Positions 55,065 through 64,000 of a stretch of 64,000 nt of DNA are shown piece by piece. Below the pieces are notes generated by a model. The model worked only from the letters and a program-made list of their open reading frames with translations. It searched no databases and was not told the origin of the DNA. How positions within the stretch are numbered: the first letter of the stretch is position 1; each line of letters starts with the position of its first letter. Position numbers and translations under genes: made by a program. This DNA is from Ruminococcus sp. Its GTDB lineage: Bacteria; Bacillota; Clostridia; Oscillospirales; Ruminococcaceae. The stretch covers positions 62,001 through 126,000 of the forward strand of contig JAFTQW010000004.1 of the NCBI GenBank assembly GCA_017462565.1, given 5' to 3'.

Positions 55065-55763
55065 TCATGTGATACTTTCCAATTTTATGCGAAGTTTTTT
55101 TATGATCTTCTTTTCAAGTCGAGATATATACGACTGTGAAATTCCGATCTGATCGGCGACCTCCTTTTGTGTTTTTTCTTTTCCATCGATAAGCCCGAAA
55201 CGCATTTCCATTATTTCACGTTCTCTTTCACCAAGATCTGCAACTGCCATGCGAAGAATTTCACGCTCCGCTTCTGTTTCAATGCCCTTATTAACAACAT
55301 CGTCATCCGTTCCAAGAACGTCTGATAAAAGAAGTTCATTTCCGTCGTAATCTATGTTAAGAGGTTCATCAATTGAAAGATCGTTACGGTACTGCGAAGA
55401 TTTTCTCAGAAACATAAGGATCTCATTTTCAATACAGCGTGAAGCATATGTTGCGAGCTTGATATTTTTTGTCGGACAAAATGTATTTACAGCCTTTATC
55501 AGTCCGATCGTACCGATCGAAACAAGATCTTCAAGACCAATTCCCGTCGATTCAAACTTTTTTGCAATATAAACCACAAGACGCAGATTATGTACAATAA
55601 GCGTATTACGGGCGGACTGGTCGTTTTCTGTGAGACGAATGAAAACAGCTTCTTCCTCCTGCTTTGAAAGCGGCGGCGGAAGCGTATCAGGACCGTTTAT
55701 GTAGAATACGCTTCCGGTAAAAATGCTGATTATCTTCGATGTGATTCTCTTTAATATTTTCAT
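55065..55763 (-). CDS. sigE: Sporulation sigma factor E precursor, 232 aa
   Basis: Mother-cell sigma factor. An N-terminal propeptide-like hydrophobic stretch ([14 protein letters not shown]) precedes region 1.2/2 ([70 protein letters not shown]) and region 4 ([34 protein letters not shown]). It lies 17 nt after spoIIGA, the usual pair. The third gene of the classical cluster, sigG, is not next to it; repeat R5 follows instead. AAGGAG lies upstream of the ATG. Confidence 0.93.
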   Translation of the reverse strand: MKILKRITSKIISIFTGSVFYINGPDTLPPPLSKQEEEAVFIRLTENDQSARNTLIVHNLRLVVYIAKKFESTGIGLEDLVSIGTIGLIKAVNTFCPTKNIKLATYASRCIENEILMFLRKSSQYRNDLSIDEPLNIDYDGNELLLSDVLGTDDDVVNKGIETEAEREILRMAVADLGEREREIMEMRFGLIDGKEKTQKEVADQIGISQSYISRLEKKIIKKLRIKLESIT

Positions 55764-55780
55764 GATTTTCTCCTTTTCTT

Positions 55781-56593
55781 TTATCTTTTTAATATATCAG
55801 GATGAAAAATAGCTTTGCCTGAGCTTTTTCCCAATCCAACCATAACGTCTACAGGCTTTTTTTCGCCGTTTGTATCGTTCACTATAATAACCTCGTCCGG
55901 ACGAAAAATCGGTATAACGCCATCGCCTGAAACTGTGTTGCAGGGAAGAAATCTGAATCCCTTCGGAAGTTTCGCTTCATCTATTGCACCTGAAATAAAA
56001 TTTTCCTTATCGCATACTATCACGGGAGTTCCTGTAAAAAAATCCGTAAGGGCATTTCCTGTATCAGCAAGTCCGCATAAATCGACCAATTTATCTTTAT
56101 GACGAATAACAACATGATAGCTATCTGAAACCGATGAATTCTTAACGGAAAACCTCTTTAACAGACATACAATAATATAAAGCGCAGCCGTTGATGCAAC
56201 AAGTATAATAAGCGAAAAATCTATGTAAAAAAATGAGTTTCCTATGTGAACAAACTCCGGAGACAGCCATGAATAAACGGCGTATATCATTCCGGCAAGA
56301 ACTATATTGGATACAAAAAACGCTGATGTATTTATAAAAAGGCGCTTTTTCCCGTGTATTCCAAAGGCAAGCATGACTATCGTTACGGCAGCCGCAAGCT
56401 TGATAGAAGTCACGATAATGCTGTTCAGCTCCGGAGCCAGAATCAAAAGCGAAAAAATACTCCCATAAGCAGAAGCAGCAATGCAGCGTCTGTTTTTCAG
56501 CGGAGAACGGGTTATACCGGAAGTTATCCGCAGAAGAAAATAATTCACATAAATATTCAGAACAATAAGCACATCAACATAAATCGTCTGCAT
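55781..56593 (-). CDS. spoIIGA: Sporulation aspartic protease that processes pro-sigma-E, 270 aa
   Basis: The N-terminal 145 residues hold five membrane helices ([16 protein letters not shown] onward). The C-terminal domain carries the retropepsin-like catalytic motif DTG (D177) in [15 protein letters not shown], with [10 protein letters not shown] and [19 protein letters not shown] at the end. It activates sigma-E at the septum. Directly upstream of sigE. GAGGAGG lies upstream of the ATG. A TATAAT-like box near 56625 could be its promoter, with TTGTGA 23 nt further upstream, a wide spacing like that of Spo0A-driven promoters; no clear 0A box was found. Confidence 0.9.
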   Translation of the reverse strand: MQTIYVDVLIVLNIYVNYFLLRITSGITRSPLKNRRCIAASAYGSIFSLLILAPELNSIIVTSIKLAAAVTIVMLAFGIHGKKRLFINTSAFFVSNIVLAGMIYAVYSWLSPEFVHIGNSFFYIDFSLIILVASTAALYIIVCLLKRFSVKNSSVSDSYHVVIRHKDKLVDLCGLADTGNALTDFFTGTPVIVCDKENFISGAIDEAKLPKGFRFLPCNTVSGDGVIPIFRPDEVIIVNDTNGEKKPVDVMVGLGKSSGKAIFHPDILKR

Positions 56594-56671
56594 AATCTGC
56601 CTCCTCAGCTCTCCGTATTAATATTATAATGCGAACAAGCCGAAAAATATGTCACAATTTGTCCGCAGAAC

Positions 56672-56699
56672 AAAAAAAGCAGAGCATAAATGCTCTGCT
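56672..56699 (-). terminator. Terminator on the minus strand upstream of spoIIGA
   Basis: Minus strand GCAGAGCAT-TT-ATGCTCTGC followed by seven T. It would end transcription of the helicase/small-protein operon. The same 22-nt palindrome recurs at 56923-56944 without the U run. Confidence 0.8.
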
Positions 56700-56922
56700 C
56701 AGTCTGTCGAAAAAGTAATTTTTGACTAATAATGGGATTCCAAAGGGACAATGTCCCTTTGGCAGAGTCCAGAGGCAGCGCCTCTGGTAGGGTGTGGGGC
56801 AAAGCCCTGCATACAGCCTCGGACGCTCCGCAAAGAGTGAATTTCAAAACAGTCCAGTGGACTGTTTTGAAAGAGGGAACGCCCTGTAAGAGAGGGCGTT
56901 CCCTTAGTTTTTCTACAAGCTG
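56700..56922. repeat. Repeat copy R6 flanked by 22-nt direct repeats
   Basis: Flanked by exact direct repeats of AGCAGAGCATAAATGCTCTGC-T at 56678-56699 and 56923-56944. Its own ends are inverted (CTCAGTCTGTCGAAAAAG and CTTTTTCTACAAGCTGAG as read on opposite strands, imperfect). Inside: the core TTCCAAAGGG...CCCTTTGGCAGAG, palindromes AACAGTCCAGTGGACTGTT and GGGAACGCCC...GGGCGTTCCC. Non-coding. Confidence 0.72.
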
Positions 56923-56951
56923 AGCAGAGCATAAATGCTCTGCTAACTTCA

Positions 56952-57080
56952 TTAACTTATAAACGGAAGTAGAATAACGCCTAAAATCATAATAAATGCA
57001 ACAGCCAGAATCGCTATTCTCATCCATGTTTTCTTTCCTGATTCCGGATAACTGCTGTTTTTCTTTTTATTCTGCGCCAT
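56952..57080 (-). CDS. Small single-helix membrane protein, 42 aa
   Basis: MAQNKKKNSSYPESGKKTW is a basic head, followed by one membrane helix (IAILAVAFIMILGVILLPF). GAGGTGATAT precedes the ATG at 57080. It lies 12 nt after the DEAD-box helicase stop and is probably cotranscribed. Too short for family assignment; the basic head and single helix resemble stress-type small membrane proteins, but that is only a resemblance. Confidence 0.65.
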   Translation of the reverse strand: MAQNKKKNSSYPESGKKTWMRIAILAVAFIMILGVILLPFIS

Positions 57081-57092
57081 TTATATCACCTC

Positions 57093-58820
57093 TTAGTGTC
57101 TTTTTTTAGTACGCTTTTTACGGTCTGGTATGTAATCAGAAACGACCTCCTGCTTCTTTCTGTTTCCATATGCGGCTTTTTTGCGGTCAAATTTCTTTTT
57201 GTTTCTGCCGCTGTCGTTTCGTCTGAAATTTTCCTTATGTCCGCTGCCTGTTGCCAATTTCACCTCAACGTGATGTCCGTTAATTTTCATTGGATTAGTG
57301 CTGTCTATAATATATTCAGACTCAGCTTCCGGAATTTCAACAGTCGTATGATTATCAAAAATATCTATTTTGCCGAAATCTCTTCCGGACATTCCCGTTG
57401 CGTCAACTAACGCTCCGAGTATAAAATTAGGAGCGATCCTCTTGCTTCTTCCGATATTGATATCGACCTTAACAGTCTTTCCGCCTTCTCTTTTACCTTT
57501 TCTGATCGGCTTCGGAGCTTTGAATTCCGGAATATTTTCAATTTCTGACTGAATTCTTCCGCTGATAAGACGAGCCGCTGCTTCACGGTAATCAATTCCC
57601 TTGCCTGCAAGCCTTTCAAGAATATCATAAGCATAATGAACGGCCTCAATATCGGAAATCTCCTGAACTATCGCTTCTTTTTTCATTACGATTATATCTT
57701 CTTTTTCCGGAAGAGGCATTTCCTTTATTTCGGCATGAATATATTTTTCAATTGCACGCAGTTCAAAACGCTGACGTCTGCCGCTGATGATAGTATAAGC
57801 AGTTCCTTTTTTTCCGGCTCTTCCAGTACGTCCTATACGGTGGATATAGTATTCGTTATCCTGCGGAAGATCGTAGTTGAAAACAGCGTCAACATCGTTT
57901 ACATCAATACCTCTTGCGGCAACGTCGGTTGCAACCAGAATCCCGATCGCTCTGCTTTTAAAGCTGTTCATAACCTGAGTACGCTGACTCTGCTTCATAT
58001 CGCCGTGAAGTCCGGCAGCTTTATATCCGCCATTTATAAGCTCTTCCGTAAGCTGATCTACCATAGCTTTCGTATTACAGAAAACTATTGACGAAGCCGG
58101 AGAATAGGCTGACAAAAGAAGCTTTAATGCGTCGGTTTTTCTTCCCATTGCAACTTCAAAATAAAACTGCTCTATAAGCTCGACAGTTTTCTGTGACGAT
58201 TTTATCTTTATATGCACAGGATCATTCTGATATTTTTCCGTTATAGCCATTATTTCCGGAGGCATTGTAGCGGAAAAAAGAACAGTTTGTCGGTTTTCAG
58301 GAACATCTGAAAGAATGGATTCAATATCCTCTCTGAAACCCATATTGAGCATCTCGTCCGCTTCATCAAGAATAACGCAGCGCAGATTATCAAGCTTGAG
58401 CGTTCTTCTGCGGATATGATCCATAACACGTCCGGGAGTTCCTATAATTATATTTGCGCCTCGCTTCAGCTCGTTGATCTGTTTTTTCATACTTGCACCG
58501 CCGTAAACTGCGCAAGCTTTCACTCCATGCTTGAACATAGCGAATTTGCGTATTTCCTCCGCAGCCTGCATAGCAAGCTCACGGGTCGGACAAAGTATCA
58601 GAACAGCAGCGGTTCTGCGGTCGGCATCAGTAATGCTTTCGACAGCAGGAATGCCGAATGCGGCAGTTTTTCCGGTTCCGGTATTTGATCTTCCGACAAC
58701 GTCACGTCCCTCAAGAAGAAGCGGTATACTTTCCTTCTGAATTTCCGTCATTTCCTCATATCCAAGCTCGTCTACAGCTCTAAGGAGTTCCTGTGATAAA
58801 TTAAGTTCATTAAAATGCAT
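57093..58820 (-). CDS. DEAD-box RNA helicase with DbpA-type RNA-binding domain, 575 aa
   Basis: Motifs in order: Q motif EIQKESIPLLLEGRD, Walker A SNTGTGKTAAF, PTRELAMQ, GTPGRVMDH, DEADEML, SAT, DVAARGIDV and HRIGRTGRAG. From about 465 to 545 a DbpA-like domain follows (VKVDINIGRSKRIAPNFILGALVDATG), known to bind 23S rRNA hairpin 92. The tail is very basic. It thus probably works in 50S assembly or cold-shock RNA remodelling. The ATG at 58820 has AAAGGA upstream; the longer frame to 58850 lacks support. Confidence 0.93.
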   Translation of the reverse strand: MHFNELNLSQELLRAVDELGYEEMTEIQKESIPLLLEGRDVVGRSNTGTGKTAAFGIPAVESITDADRRTAAVLILCPTRELAMQAAEEIRKFAMFKHGVKACAVYGGASMKKQINELKRGANIIIGTPGRVMDHIRRRTLKLDNLRCVILDEADEMLNMGFREDIESILSDVPENRQTVLFSATMPPEIMAITEKYQNDPVHIKIKSSQKTVELIEQFYFEVAMGRKTDALKLLLSAYSPASSIVFCNTKAMVDQLTEELINGGYKAAGLHGDMKQSQRTQVMNSFKSRAIGILVATDVAARGIDVNDVDAVFNYDLPQDNEYYIHRIGRTGRAGKKGTAYTIISGRRQRFELRAIEKYIHAEIKEMPLPEKEDIIVMKKEAIVQEISDIEAVHYAYDILERLAGKGIDYREAAARLISGRIQSEIENIPEFKAPKPIRKGKREGGKTVKVDINIGRSKRIAPNFILGALVDATGMSGRDFGKIDIFDNHTTVEIPEAESEYIIDSTNPMKINGHHVEVKLATGSGHKENFRRNDSGRNKKKFDRKKAAYGNRKKQEVVSDYIPDRKKRTKKRH

Positions 58821-58920
58821 TTTATATCCTTTCTGTTCTTGAACATACAAAAACGGGGTAAATTCCCCTTAATACCATAATAACATATTTTTCTCAAAAG
58901 GTCAAGAAAAAGATTTCGCA

Positions 58921-59252
58921 GTATCGGCATTTACTTTTTGTTATGCTTATTAATAGGATTTTGTATCTTGAATTTCTCGCTGAACGGTATATTTTCTTTT
59001 GGGTATTTCTCCTGAATTATTACAAATACCCCTTTGCGGGGTATTTGTAATAATTTAATTGTGGGTTTCCAAAGGGTAATTCCCCACAGTGTGGGGAAAT
59101 GTCACGAAGTGACAAAGAGGACGGGCGACCGTTTGGAGGAATAACCCTTTGGCTGGGGGTACGGGGGACAGCGTCCCCCGCTTAAGTTGTTGGCATTGTT
59201 AAGGGGACAGAGTCCCCTTAATGGCTAACAGAAAAAGTAAAAGCTGTTGCCT
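58921..59252. repeat. Repeat copy R7, between the helicase and mntP genes
   Basis: Left end GGCATTTACTTTTTGTTATG; right end AGAAAAAGTAAAAGCTGTTGCC is its imperfect inverse. It contains a perfect hairpin TACAAATACCCC/GGGGTATTTGTA. The core TTCCAAAGGG...AACCCTTTGGCTGGGGG has its loop expanded by a second motif (TTCCCCACAGTGTGGGGAA, GTCACGAAGTGAC). Then come GGGGGACAGCGTCCCCC and AAGGGGACAGAGTCCCCTT. It is the most complete copy in the window and holds no gene. Confidence 0.78.
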
Positions 59253-59315
59253 TAATTTTGCTGTTCTGGCTATAAAATAAGCGGAGAATATAATAATTCT
59301 CCGCCGATATATCAA

Positions 59316-59882
59316 TTATAAAATGCCAAGTCCATCAAGAAGAAGCTTTAAACCTATCAGAATAAGAATAATTCCGCCGGCGATCTCGGCTTTTTTCTCA
59401 AATCTGCTTCCGAATTTATGACCTATAATAACTCCGGCAAACGAAAGCAGAAACGTTATGATACCTATCATTGAAACCGAAAGAATCAGATTCACTTTCG
59501 CTGCAACAAAAACTATTCCAACTGCAAGAGCATCTATACTTGTTGCAACAGCGAGAATAAATAATTCACCGATTTTAAGGCTGAATTCTCCCGATTCGTC
59601 ATCATCACCGCCGTGAACAGCCTCAAACACCATTTTTCCGCCGATAACTGCCAGAAGAATAAATGCTACCCAATGGCTGAATGAAGAGATAAAATCTGCA
59701 AATCTGCTTCCAAGGAAGTATCCGATAAGAGGCATTCCTGCCTGAAAAACTCCGAAAAACAGGGCAATCACCGCCCCATTTTTCAAGCTGAGCTTTTTCA
59801 TATTAAGTCCCTTGCAAACCGATACCGAAAAAGCGTCCATTGCAAGTCCAACTGAAAGCAAAATCAATTCCAGAATACCCAT
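59316..59882 (-). CDS. mntP: Manganese efflux pump MntP, 188 aa
   Basis: Six membrane segments in two repeats. The hallmark aspartates lie in LAMDAFSVSVCKG (about 14-26) and VATSIDALAVGIVF, with GGKMVFEA. Protects against excess Mn2+. An acidic loop (GGDDDESGE) lies in the middle. AAGGAG lies 10 nt before the ATG. No yybP-ykoY-type riboswitch fits in the 63 nt upstream. Confidence 0.93.
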   Translation of the reverse strand: MGILELILLSVGLAMDAFSVSVCKGLNMKKLSLKNGAVIALFFGVFQAGMPLIGYFLGSRFADFISSFSHWVAFILLAVIGGKMVFEAVHGGDDDESGEFSLKIGELFILAVATSIDALAVGIVFVAAKVNLILSVSMIGIITFLLSFAGVIIGHKFGSRFEKKAEIAGGIILILIGLKLLLDGLGIL

Positions 59883-59945
59883 AATTAACTATCTCCTTTA
59901 TTTTCCATAAATATAATACATTATATTCAAAAAATAGTCAAGTTA

Positions 59946-60446
59946 TTATAGTTTGTACTCCATAACAAAATCATCCATTACAAATCCGTTTCCGATATCT
60001 GTTACAACGCTCTCGACAATTTGAAAGCCTGTTTTTTTGTAAACCTTTACCGCATGATCGTTATGCTTGTTGACTGTAAGATAGACCATGCTTTTGCCTG
60101 AATTTTTTGCCTCCTCAAACACTTTTTCAAGCATTTTTGAAGCTATCCCCTGTCCCCTCTTATCCTTGCGGAGATAGAGCTTACTGAGGAAAAATCTCTC
60201 GTCTTTCTCCGGTTTTACTGCTATATATCCGCATATATCGTCATCGTCACAAACAGCAAGATAATGGTAATCCTGATTGACGACCTGATCTTTCATTGCA
60301 TTATATGACTGAAATTTTTCAACCATATAGCCAATCTGTTCTTCCGAGATTATTCCTATAAAACATTCATGCCAAATTTTTTCCGCAAGCTCTGCGACAA
60401 TACAAAGCTCTTCTTCGGTTTTAACTTCTGCAATTTTAATACCCAT
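59946..60446 (-). CDS. GNAT-family N-acetyltransferase, 166 aa
   Basis: Acetyl-CoA site in LYLRKDKRGQGIASKMLEKVFE (R/Q-x-x-G-x-A pattern), preceded by the FLSKLYL strand and followed by YLTVNKHNDHAVKVYKKTGFQIV, typical of GNAT enzymes acting on small amines or protein termini. Substrate not identifiable. GAGGTG lies before the ATG. Confidence 0.88.
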   Translation of the reverse strand: MGIKIAEVKTEEELCIVAELAEKIWHECFIGIISEEQIGYMVEKFQSYNAMKDQVVNQDYHYLAVCDDDDICGYIAVKPEKDERFFLSKLYLRKDKRGQGIASKMLEKVFEEAKNSGKSMVYLTVNKHNDHAVKVYKKTGFQIVESVVTDIGNGFVMDDFVMEYKL

Positions 60447-60499
60447 AAAAACACCTCATTATAACAAAGGACGGCAATAACCGTCCCTTTGCTTTAAAA

Positions 60500-61222
60500 T
60501 TACATTTCCCAGTTATGGTAAACATTCTGAACATCATCATTATCCTCAAGATGTTCGAGAAGAAGATTCATTTTCCTGATATGCTCCTCGTCTGTAAGAG
60601 TTGTATAGTTTGCAGGAATTTTCTCAACCTCAGCAGATAGAACATTATATCCCTTTGCTGTAAATCCCTCACGAAGAGCGTGAACGTTCTCGGGCGCACA
60701 CTCAATCTCAACAGTTTCCTCATTGATATCGAAATCATCGCCGCCGCACTCGAAAACGTCATCCATTACAGCGTCTTCGTCCAAACCTGTATTTTCAAGA
60801 ATAACTATTCCCTTTGTGCTGAACATAAATGAAACGCAGCCGATAGTTCCGAGATTTCCGCCGAATTTATCGAAATAATGACGAATCTCTCCTGCTGTTC
60901 TGTTTCTGTTATCTGTAAGACATTCAACAATAACGGCAACTCCATTAGGACCGTATCCCTCGTAAACAATATTTTCGTAATTGTTTTTGTCCTCGCCGCC
61001 GGCAGCTTTTTTAATAACTCTTTCGATATTATCATTGGGCACGTTATTTGCCTTTGCCTTTGCGATAAGATCACGAAGCTTGCTGTTGTTGTTTGGATCT
61101 GCTCCGCCCTCACGGACTACGACGGTGATTTCACGTCCGATTTTAGTAAAAATCTTACCTTTAACAGCATCGGTGGCTTCTTTTTTTCGTTTAATATTAT
61201 TCCATTTTGAATGACCTGACAT
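60500..61222 (-). CDS. YebC/PmpR-family protein (TACO1-like), 240 aa
   Basis: Begins MSGHSKWNNIKRKKEATDA, the family signature, with GREITVVVREGGADPNNNSKLR, NVPNDNIERVIKKA, YEGYGPNGVAVIVE and the C-terminal acidic domain. Members act as DNA-binding regulators or as translation factors relieving proline-type stalls. AGGAG lies upstream of the ATG. It lies 15 nt downstream of mrnC. Confidence 0.95.
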   Translation of the reverse strand: MSGHSKWNNIKRKKEATDAVKGKIFTKIGREITVVVREGGADPNNNSKLRDLIAKAKANNVPNDNIERVIKKAAGGEDKNNYENIVYEGYGPNGVAVIVECLTDNRNRTAGEIRHYFDKFGGNLGTIGCVSFMFSTKGIVILENTGLDEDAVMDDVFECGGDDFDINEETVEIECAPENVHALREGFTAKGYNVLSAEVEKIPANYTTLTDEEHIRKMNLLLEHLEDNDDVQNVYHNWEM

Positions 61223-61237
61223 AATTTTCGCTCCTAT

Positions 61238-61648
61238 CTATTCATTTTCAATAGCCGAATGGTTTATAATTAAGTCAAAAAGTTCGCTTATTCTATCGTT
61301 CTGCCCTGTGATATATAAATATCCAAAAAGGCACTCTATTGCCGTTGCCCTTCGGTATTGTGCAGTATCAGCGTGTTTCGGAACATTATTTCCCGTTGCA
61401 TTGCGTCCTCTTTTAAGGACAGAAAGTTCGTGTTCCGTAAGAGCATCCGAAACTACGTCAAACGCTTCCGACTGAAATTCCGCACAAACTATCCTTATTT
61501 TAGCTGAGTGCAGCTTCGACGCCGGCATATTCGCCTTACGCAGAAGATACTCTCTTGCAAGCGTATCATAAACGCTGTCTCCGAGAAAAGCAAGACTAAG
61601 CGGACTATACGAATTTGCTTCACGTTCAGATAAATATTCTTTATTCAT
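61238..61648 (-). CDS. mrnC: Mini-ribonuclease III, 136 aa
   Basis: A dsRNA-binding-domain-free RNase III that trims 23S rRNA ends. PLSLAFLGDSVYDTLAREYLL contains the catalytic Asp. GRNATGNNVPKHADTAQYRRATAIECLFGYLYITG contains the second acidic cluster. The ATG at 61648 comes 2 nt after the obg stop with a weak ribosome site, suggesting coupled translation. Confidence 0.93.
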   Translation of the reverse strand: MNKEYLSEREANSYSPLSLAFLGDSVYDTLAREYLLRKANMPASKLHSAKIRIVCAEFQSEAFDVVSDALTEHELSVLKRGRNATGNNVPKHADTAQYRRATAIECLFGYLYITGQNDRISELFDLIINHSAIENE

Positions 61649-61650
61649 AA

Positions 61651-62940
<1,290 letters not shown>

Positions 62941-62953
62941 TCATGATAGCTCT

Positions 62954-62986
62954 AAAGAAAAATCCCAAGCAAATTGCTCGGGATTT
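62954..62986 (-). terminator. Terminator between rpmA and obg
   Basis: Minus strand AAATCCCGAGCA/TGCTTGGGATTT with a 3-nt loop, then TTTTTCTTT. Partial read-through would feed obg-mrnC-yebC. Confidence 0.8.
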
Positions 62987-63005
62987 ATGCACGTTTAAAT
63001 CGTGA

Positions 63006-63287
63006 TTACTGCTCTGTATAAACAGAAACCTTCTTACGGTCACGACCGTAACGCTCGAATCTTACCTTACCGCTTACCGTAGCGAATAATGTATCATCAG
63101 AACCGATACCAACGCCTTCACCTGGATGAATGTGTGTGCCTCTCTGACGAACGATGATGTTGCCGGCCTTAACGAACTGACCGTCAGCTCTCTTAACGCC
63201 GAGTCTCTTGGATTCAGAATCACGGCCGTTCTTTGTAGAACCAACACCCTTCTTATGAGCGAAGAACTGCATACTGATCTTAAACAT
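63006..63287 (-). CDS. rpmA: Ribosomal protein L27 with Prp-cleaved extension, 93 aa
   Basis: Starts [24 protein letters not shown]. The first nine residues are the extension removed by Prp between Phe9 and Ala10 in Firmicutes; the new N terminus reaches the peptidyl-transferase centre. GGAGG lies 7 nt before the ATG. It follows prp by 2 nt. Confidence 0.97.
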   Translation of the reverse strand: MFKISMQFFAHKKGVGSTKNGRDSESKRLGVKRADGQFVKAGNIIVRQRGTHIHPGEGVGIGSDDTLFATVSGKVRFERYGRDRKKVSVYTEQ

Positions 63288-63289
63288 AC

Positions 63290-63601
63290 TTACACCTCCG
63301 AAATAATGATTTTAATTGTTTTCGGGTACTCTTCAAGGATAGCTTCAAAATGAAGTTTCAACTGCTCCAGCATAGCAGAAGCGGTATTTGCAGAAGCCGT
63401 GATCCGGCAATCAACAGTGTCACCAGCTGCGCTTACCTGCGGTTCGCAGTCAAATTCACTAAGCAGATTCACAGTGAGCTGCACTGACGAAGAAACTGCC
63501 GCACAGACAACATCGCTGCCGCTTTCAGCGTAACCGGCGTGTCCGCTTATTTTAAAGCCTTTCAGAATCCCTTTTGATTCATAGAATTCCGCACGAATCA
63601 T
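63290..63601 (-). CDS. prp: Ribosomal-processing cysteine protease Prp, 103 aa
   Basis: [31 protein letters not shown] carries the catalytic His and Cys of the family. It cleaves the N-terminal extension of L27, whose gene follows immediately. The ATG comes 2 nt after the rplU stop. Small, single domain. Confidence 0.95.
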   Translation of the reverse strand: MIRAEFYESKGILKGFKISGHAGYAESGSDVVCAAVSSSVQLTVNLLSEFDCEPQVSAAGDTVDCRITASANTASAMLEQLKLHFEAILEEYPKTIKIIISEV

Positions 63602-63603
63602 GA

Positions 63604-63915
63604 TTAAGCCTTGATAGCTTCAATCTTAACCTGAGTGTAAGGCTGTCTGTGACCCTGCTTCTTCTTCTCGCCCTTCTTAGGCTTGTAGGTGAAAACAGTA
63701 ATCTTCTTAGCCTTGCCGTTTTTAAGAACCTTAGCTTCAACAGCTGCACCTTCAACATAAGGAGCTCCGATCTTAAGACCGTCCTCAGCGCCGAGAGCAA
63801 CAACCTTATCGAATGTTACAGTCTCGTCAGCTTCAACTGCGAGCTTTTCGATGAAGATAACGTCACCTTCGTTTACCTGATACTGCTTTCCGCCGGTTTC
63901 AATAACTGCGTACAT
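63604..63915 (-). CDS. rplU: Ribosomal protein L21, 103 aa
   Basis: Starts [25 protein letters not shown] and ends with [22 protein letters not shown]. The ATG at 63915 has AGGTG upstream; the longer frame to 63966 reads through the leader RNA. First gene of rplU-prp-rpmA. Confidence 0.97.
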   Translation of the reverse strand: MYAVIETGGKQYQVNEGDVIFIEKLAVEADETVTFDKVVALGAEDGLKIGAPYVEGAAVEAKVLKNGKAKKITVFTYKPKKGEKKKQGHRQPYTQVKIEAIKA

Positions 63916-64000
63916 ATTTGGCACCTGCCTTTTCATAAACTCGCTGTTACGGGCGTGTGAACGCACATCTTTAAAAGCCCGTTTACAAGCGGCAATAATA
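63916..64000 (-). promoter_or_regulatory. rplU leader, possible L21-type autoregulatory RNA
   Basis: Minus strand ACGGGC...GCCCGT (6 bp) encloses GTG-CGTT-CAC, followed by AACAGCGAGTTTATG and the ribosome site. Firmicute rplU genes often carry an L21 leader. The match is by general shape only, and the 5' part lies outside the window. Confidence 0.4.

Noticed and set aside
56605..57027. 140-codon open frame on the minus strand
   Set aside because: It runs through repeat R6 and across the real 42-aa membrane-protein gene; its sequence is translated repeat.

Overview
The window looks like a chromosomal segment of a low-to-mid GC, endospore-lineage Firmicute, most likely a Ruminococcus-type member of the Oscillospiraceae/Ruminococcaceae. 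This is inferred from gene content only: a type III glutamine synthetase, an ANTAR regulator inside a glutamate synthase operon, sigE/spoIIGA and an alpha/beta-type spore protein, the Prp-processed form of ribosomal protein L27, a zinc-ribbon/kinase-like/PASTA receptor, and a pectin-fragment ABC operon. No rRNA, tRNA, phage, insertion-sequence transposase or CRISPR array was seen.

Region 1 (1-17.5 kb) is a nitrogen-assimilation block. On the minus strand one tight operon runs gltB-gltD-(glutamine synthetase-like)-ANTAR regulator-purF-asnB(partial). Its promoter is followed at once by a terminator hairpin, i.e. an attenuator. Divergent from it, after a secreted cysteine protease/lipoprotein pair, lies amtB (fused to a P-II domain) with a two-hairpin leader, then pyrG and the type III glutamine synthetase. 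The glutamine synthetase-like protein has lost several catalytic residues and may be a sensor rather than an enzyme.

Region 2 (17.5-35.3 kb) holds a sugar ABC importer (binding protein plus two permeases, no ATPase) coupled to a GH105 unsaturated glycuronyl hydrolase and a DUF5662 protein; uvrB and uvrA separated by a 500-bp fold-back repeat; AraC- and Xre-type regulators; lipoproteins; a VanY-type carboxypeptidase; an orphan oligopeptide-binding protein; and a membrane pseudokinase with PASTA-like domains.

Region 3 (35.3-49.7 kb) has a HAD phosphatase, glgA, purL, mtaB, an HPr-like protein without the phosphorylatable histidine, a NERD-domain protein, the rpsF-ssb-rpsR operon, a TraB/GumN lipoprotein, and an MFS exporter behind a leader peptide that looks like a translational attenuator.

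Region 4 (49.7-64 kb) has pyrK-pyrD-ruvX, trmL, degV, a spore protein gene, a TtcA-like thiolase, spoIIGA-sigE, a DbpA-type helicase, mntP, a GNAT, yebC, and the ribosome-assembly cluster rplU-prp-rpmA-obg-mrnC.

Many of the longer intergenic gaps carry copies of one modular, GC-rich, palindromic repeat family (copies near 13.6, 25.4, 37.9, 42.1, 54.9, 56.7 and 58.9 kb), with at least one other MITE-like element at 44.2 kb.
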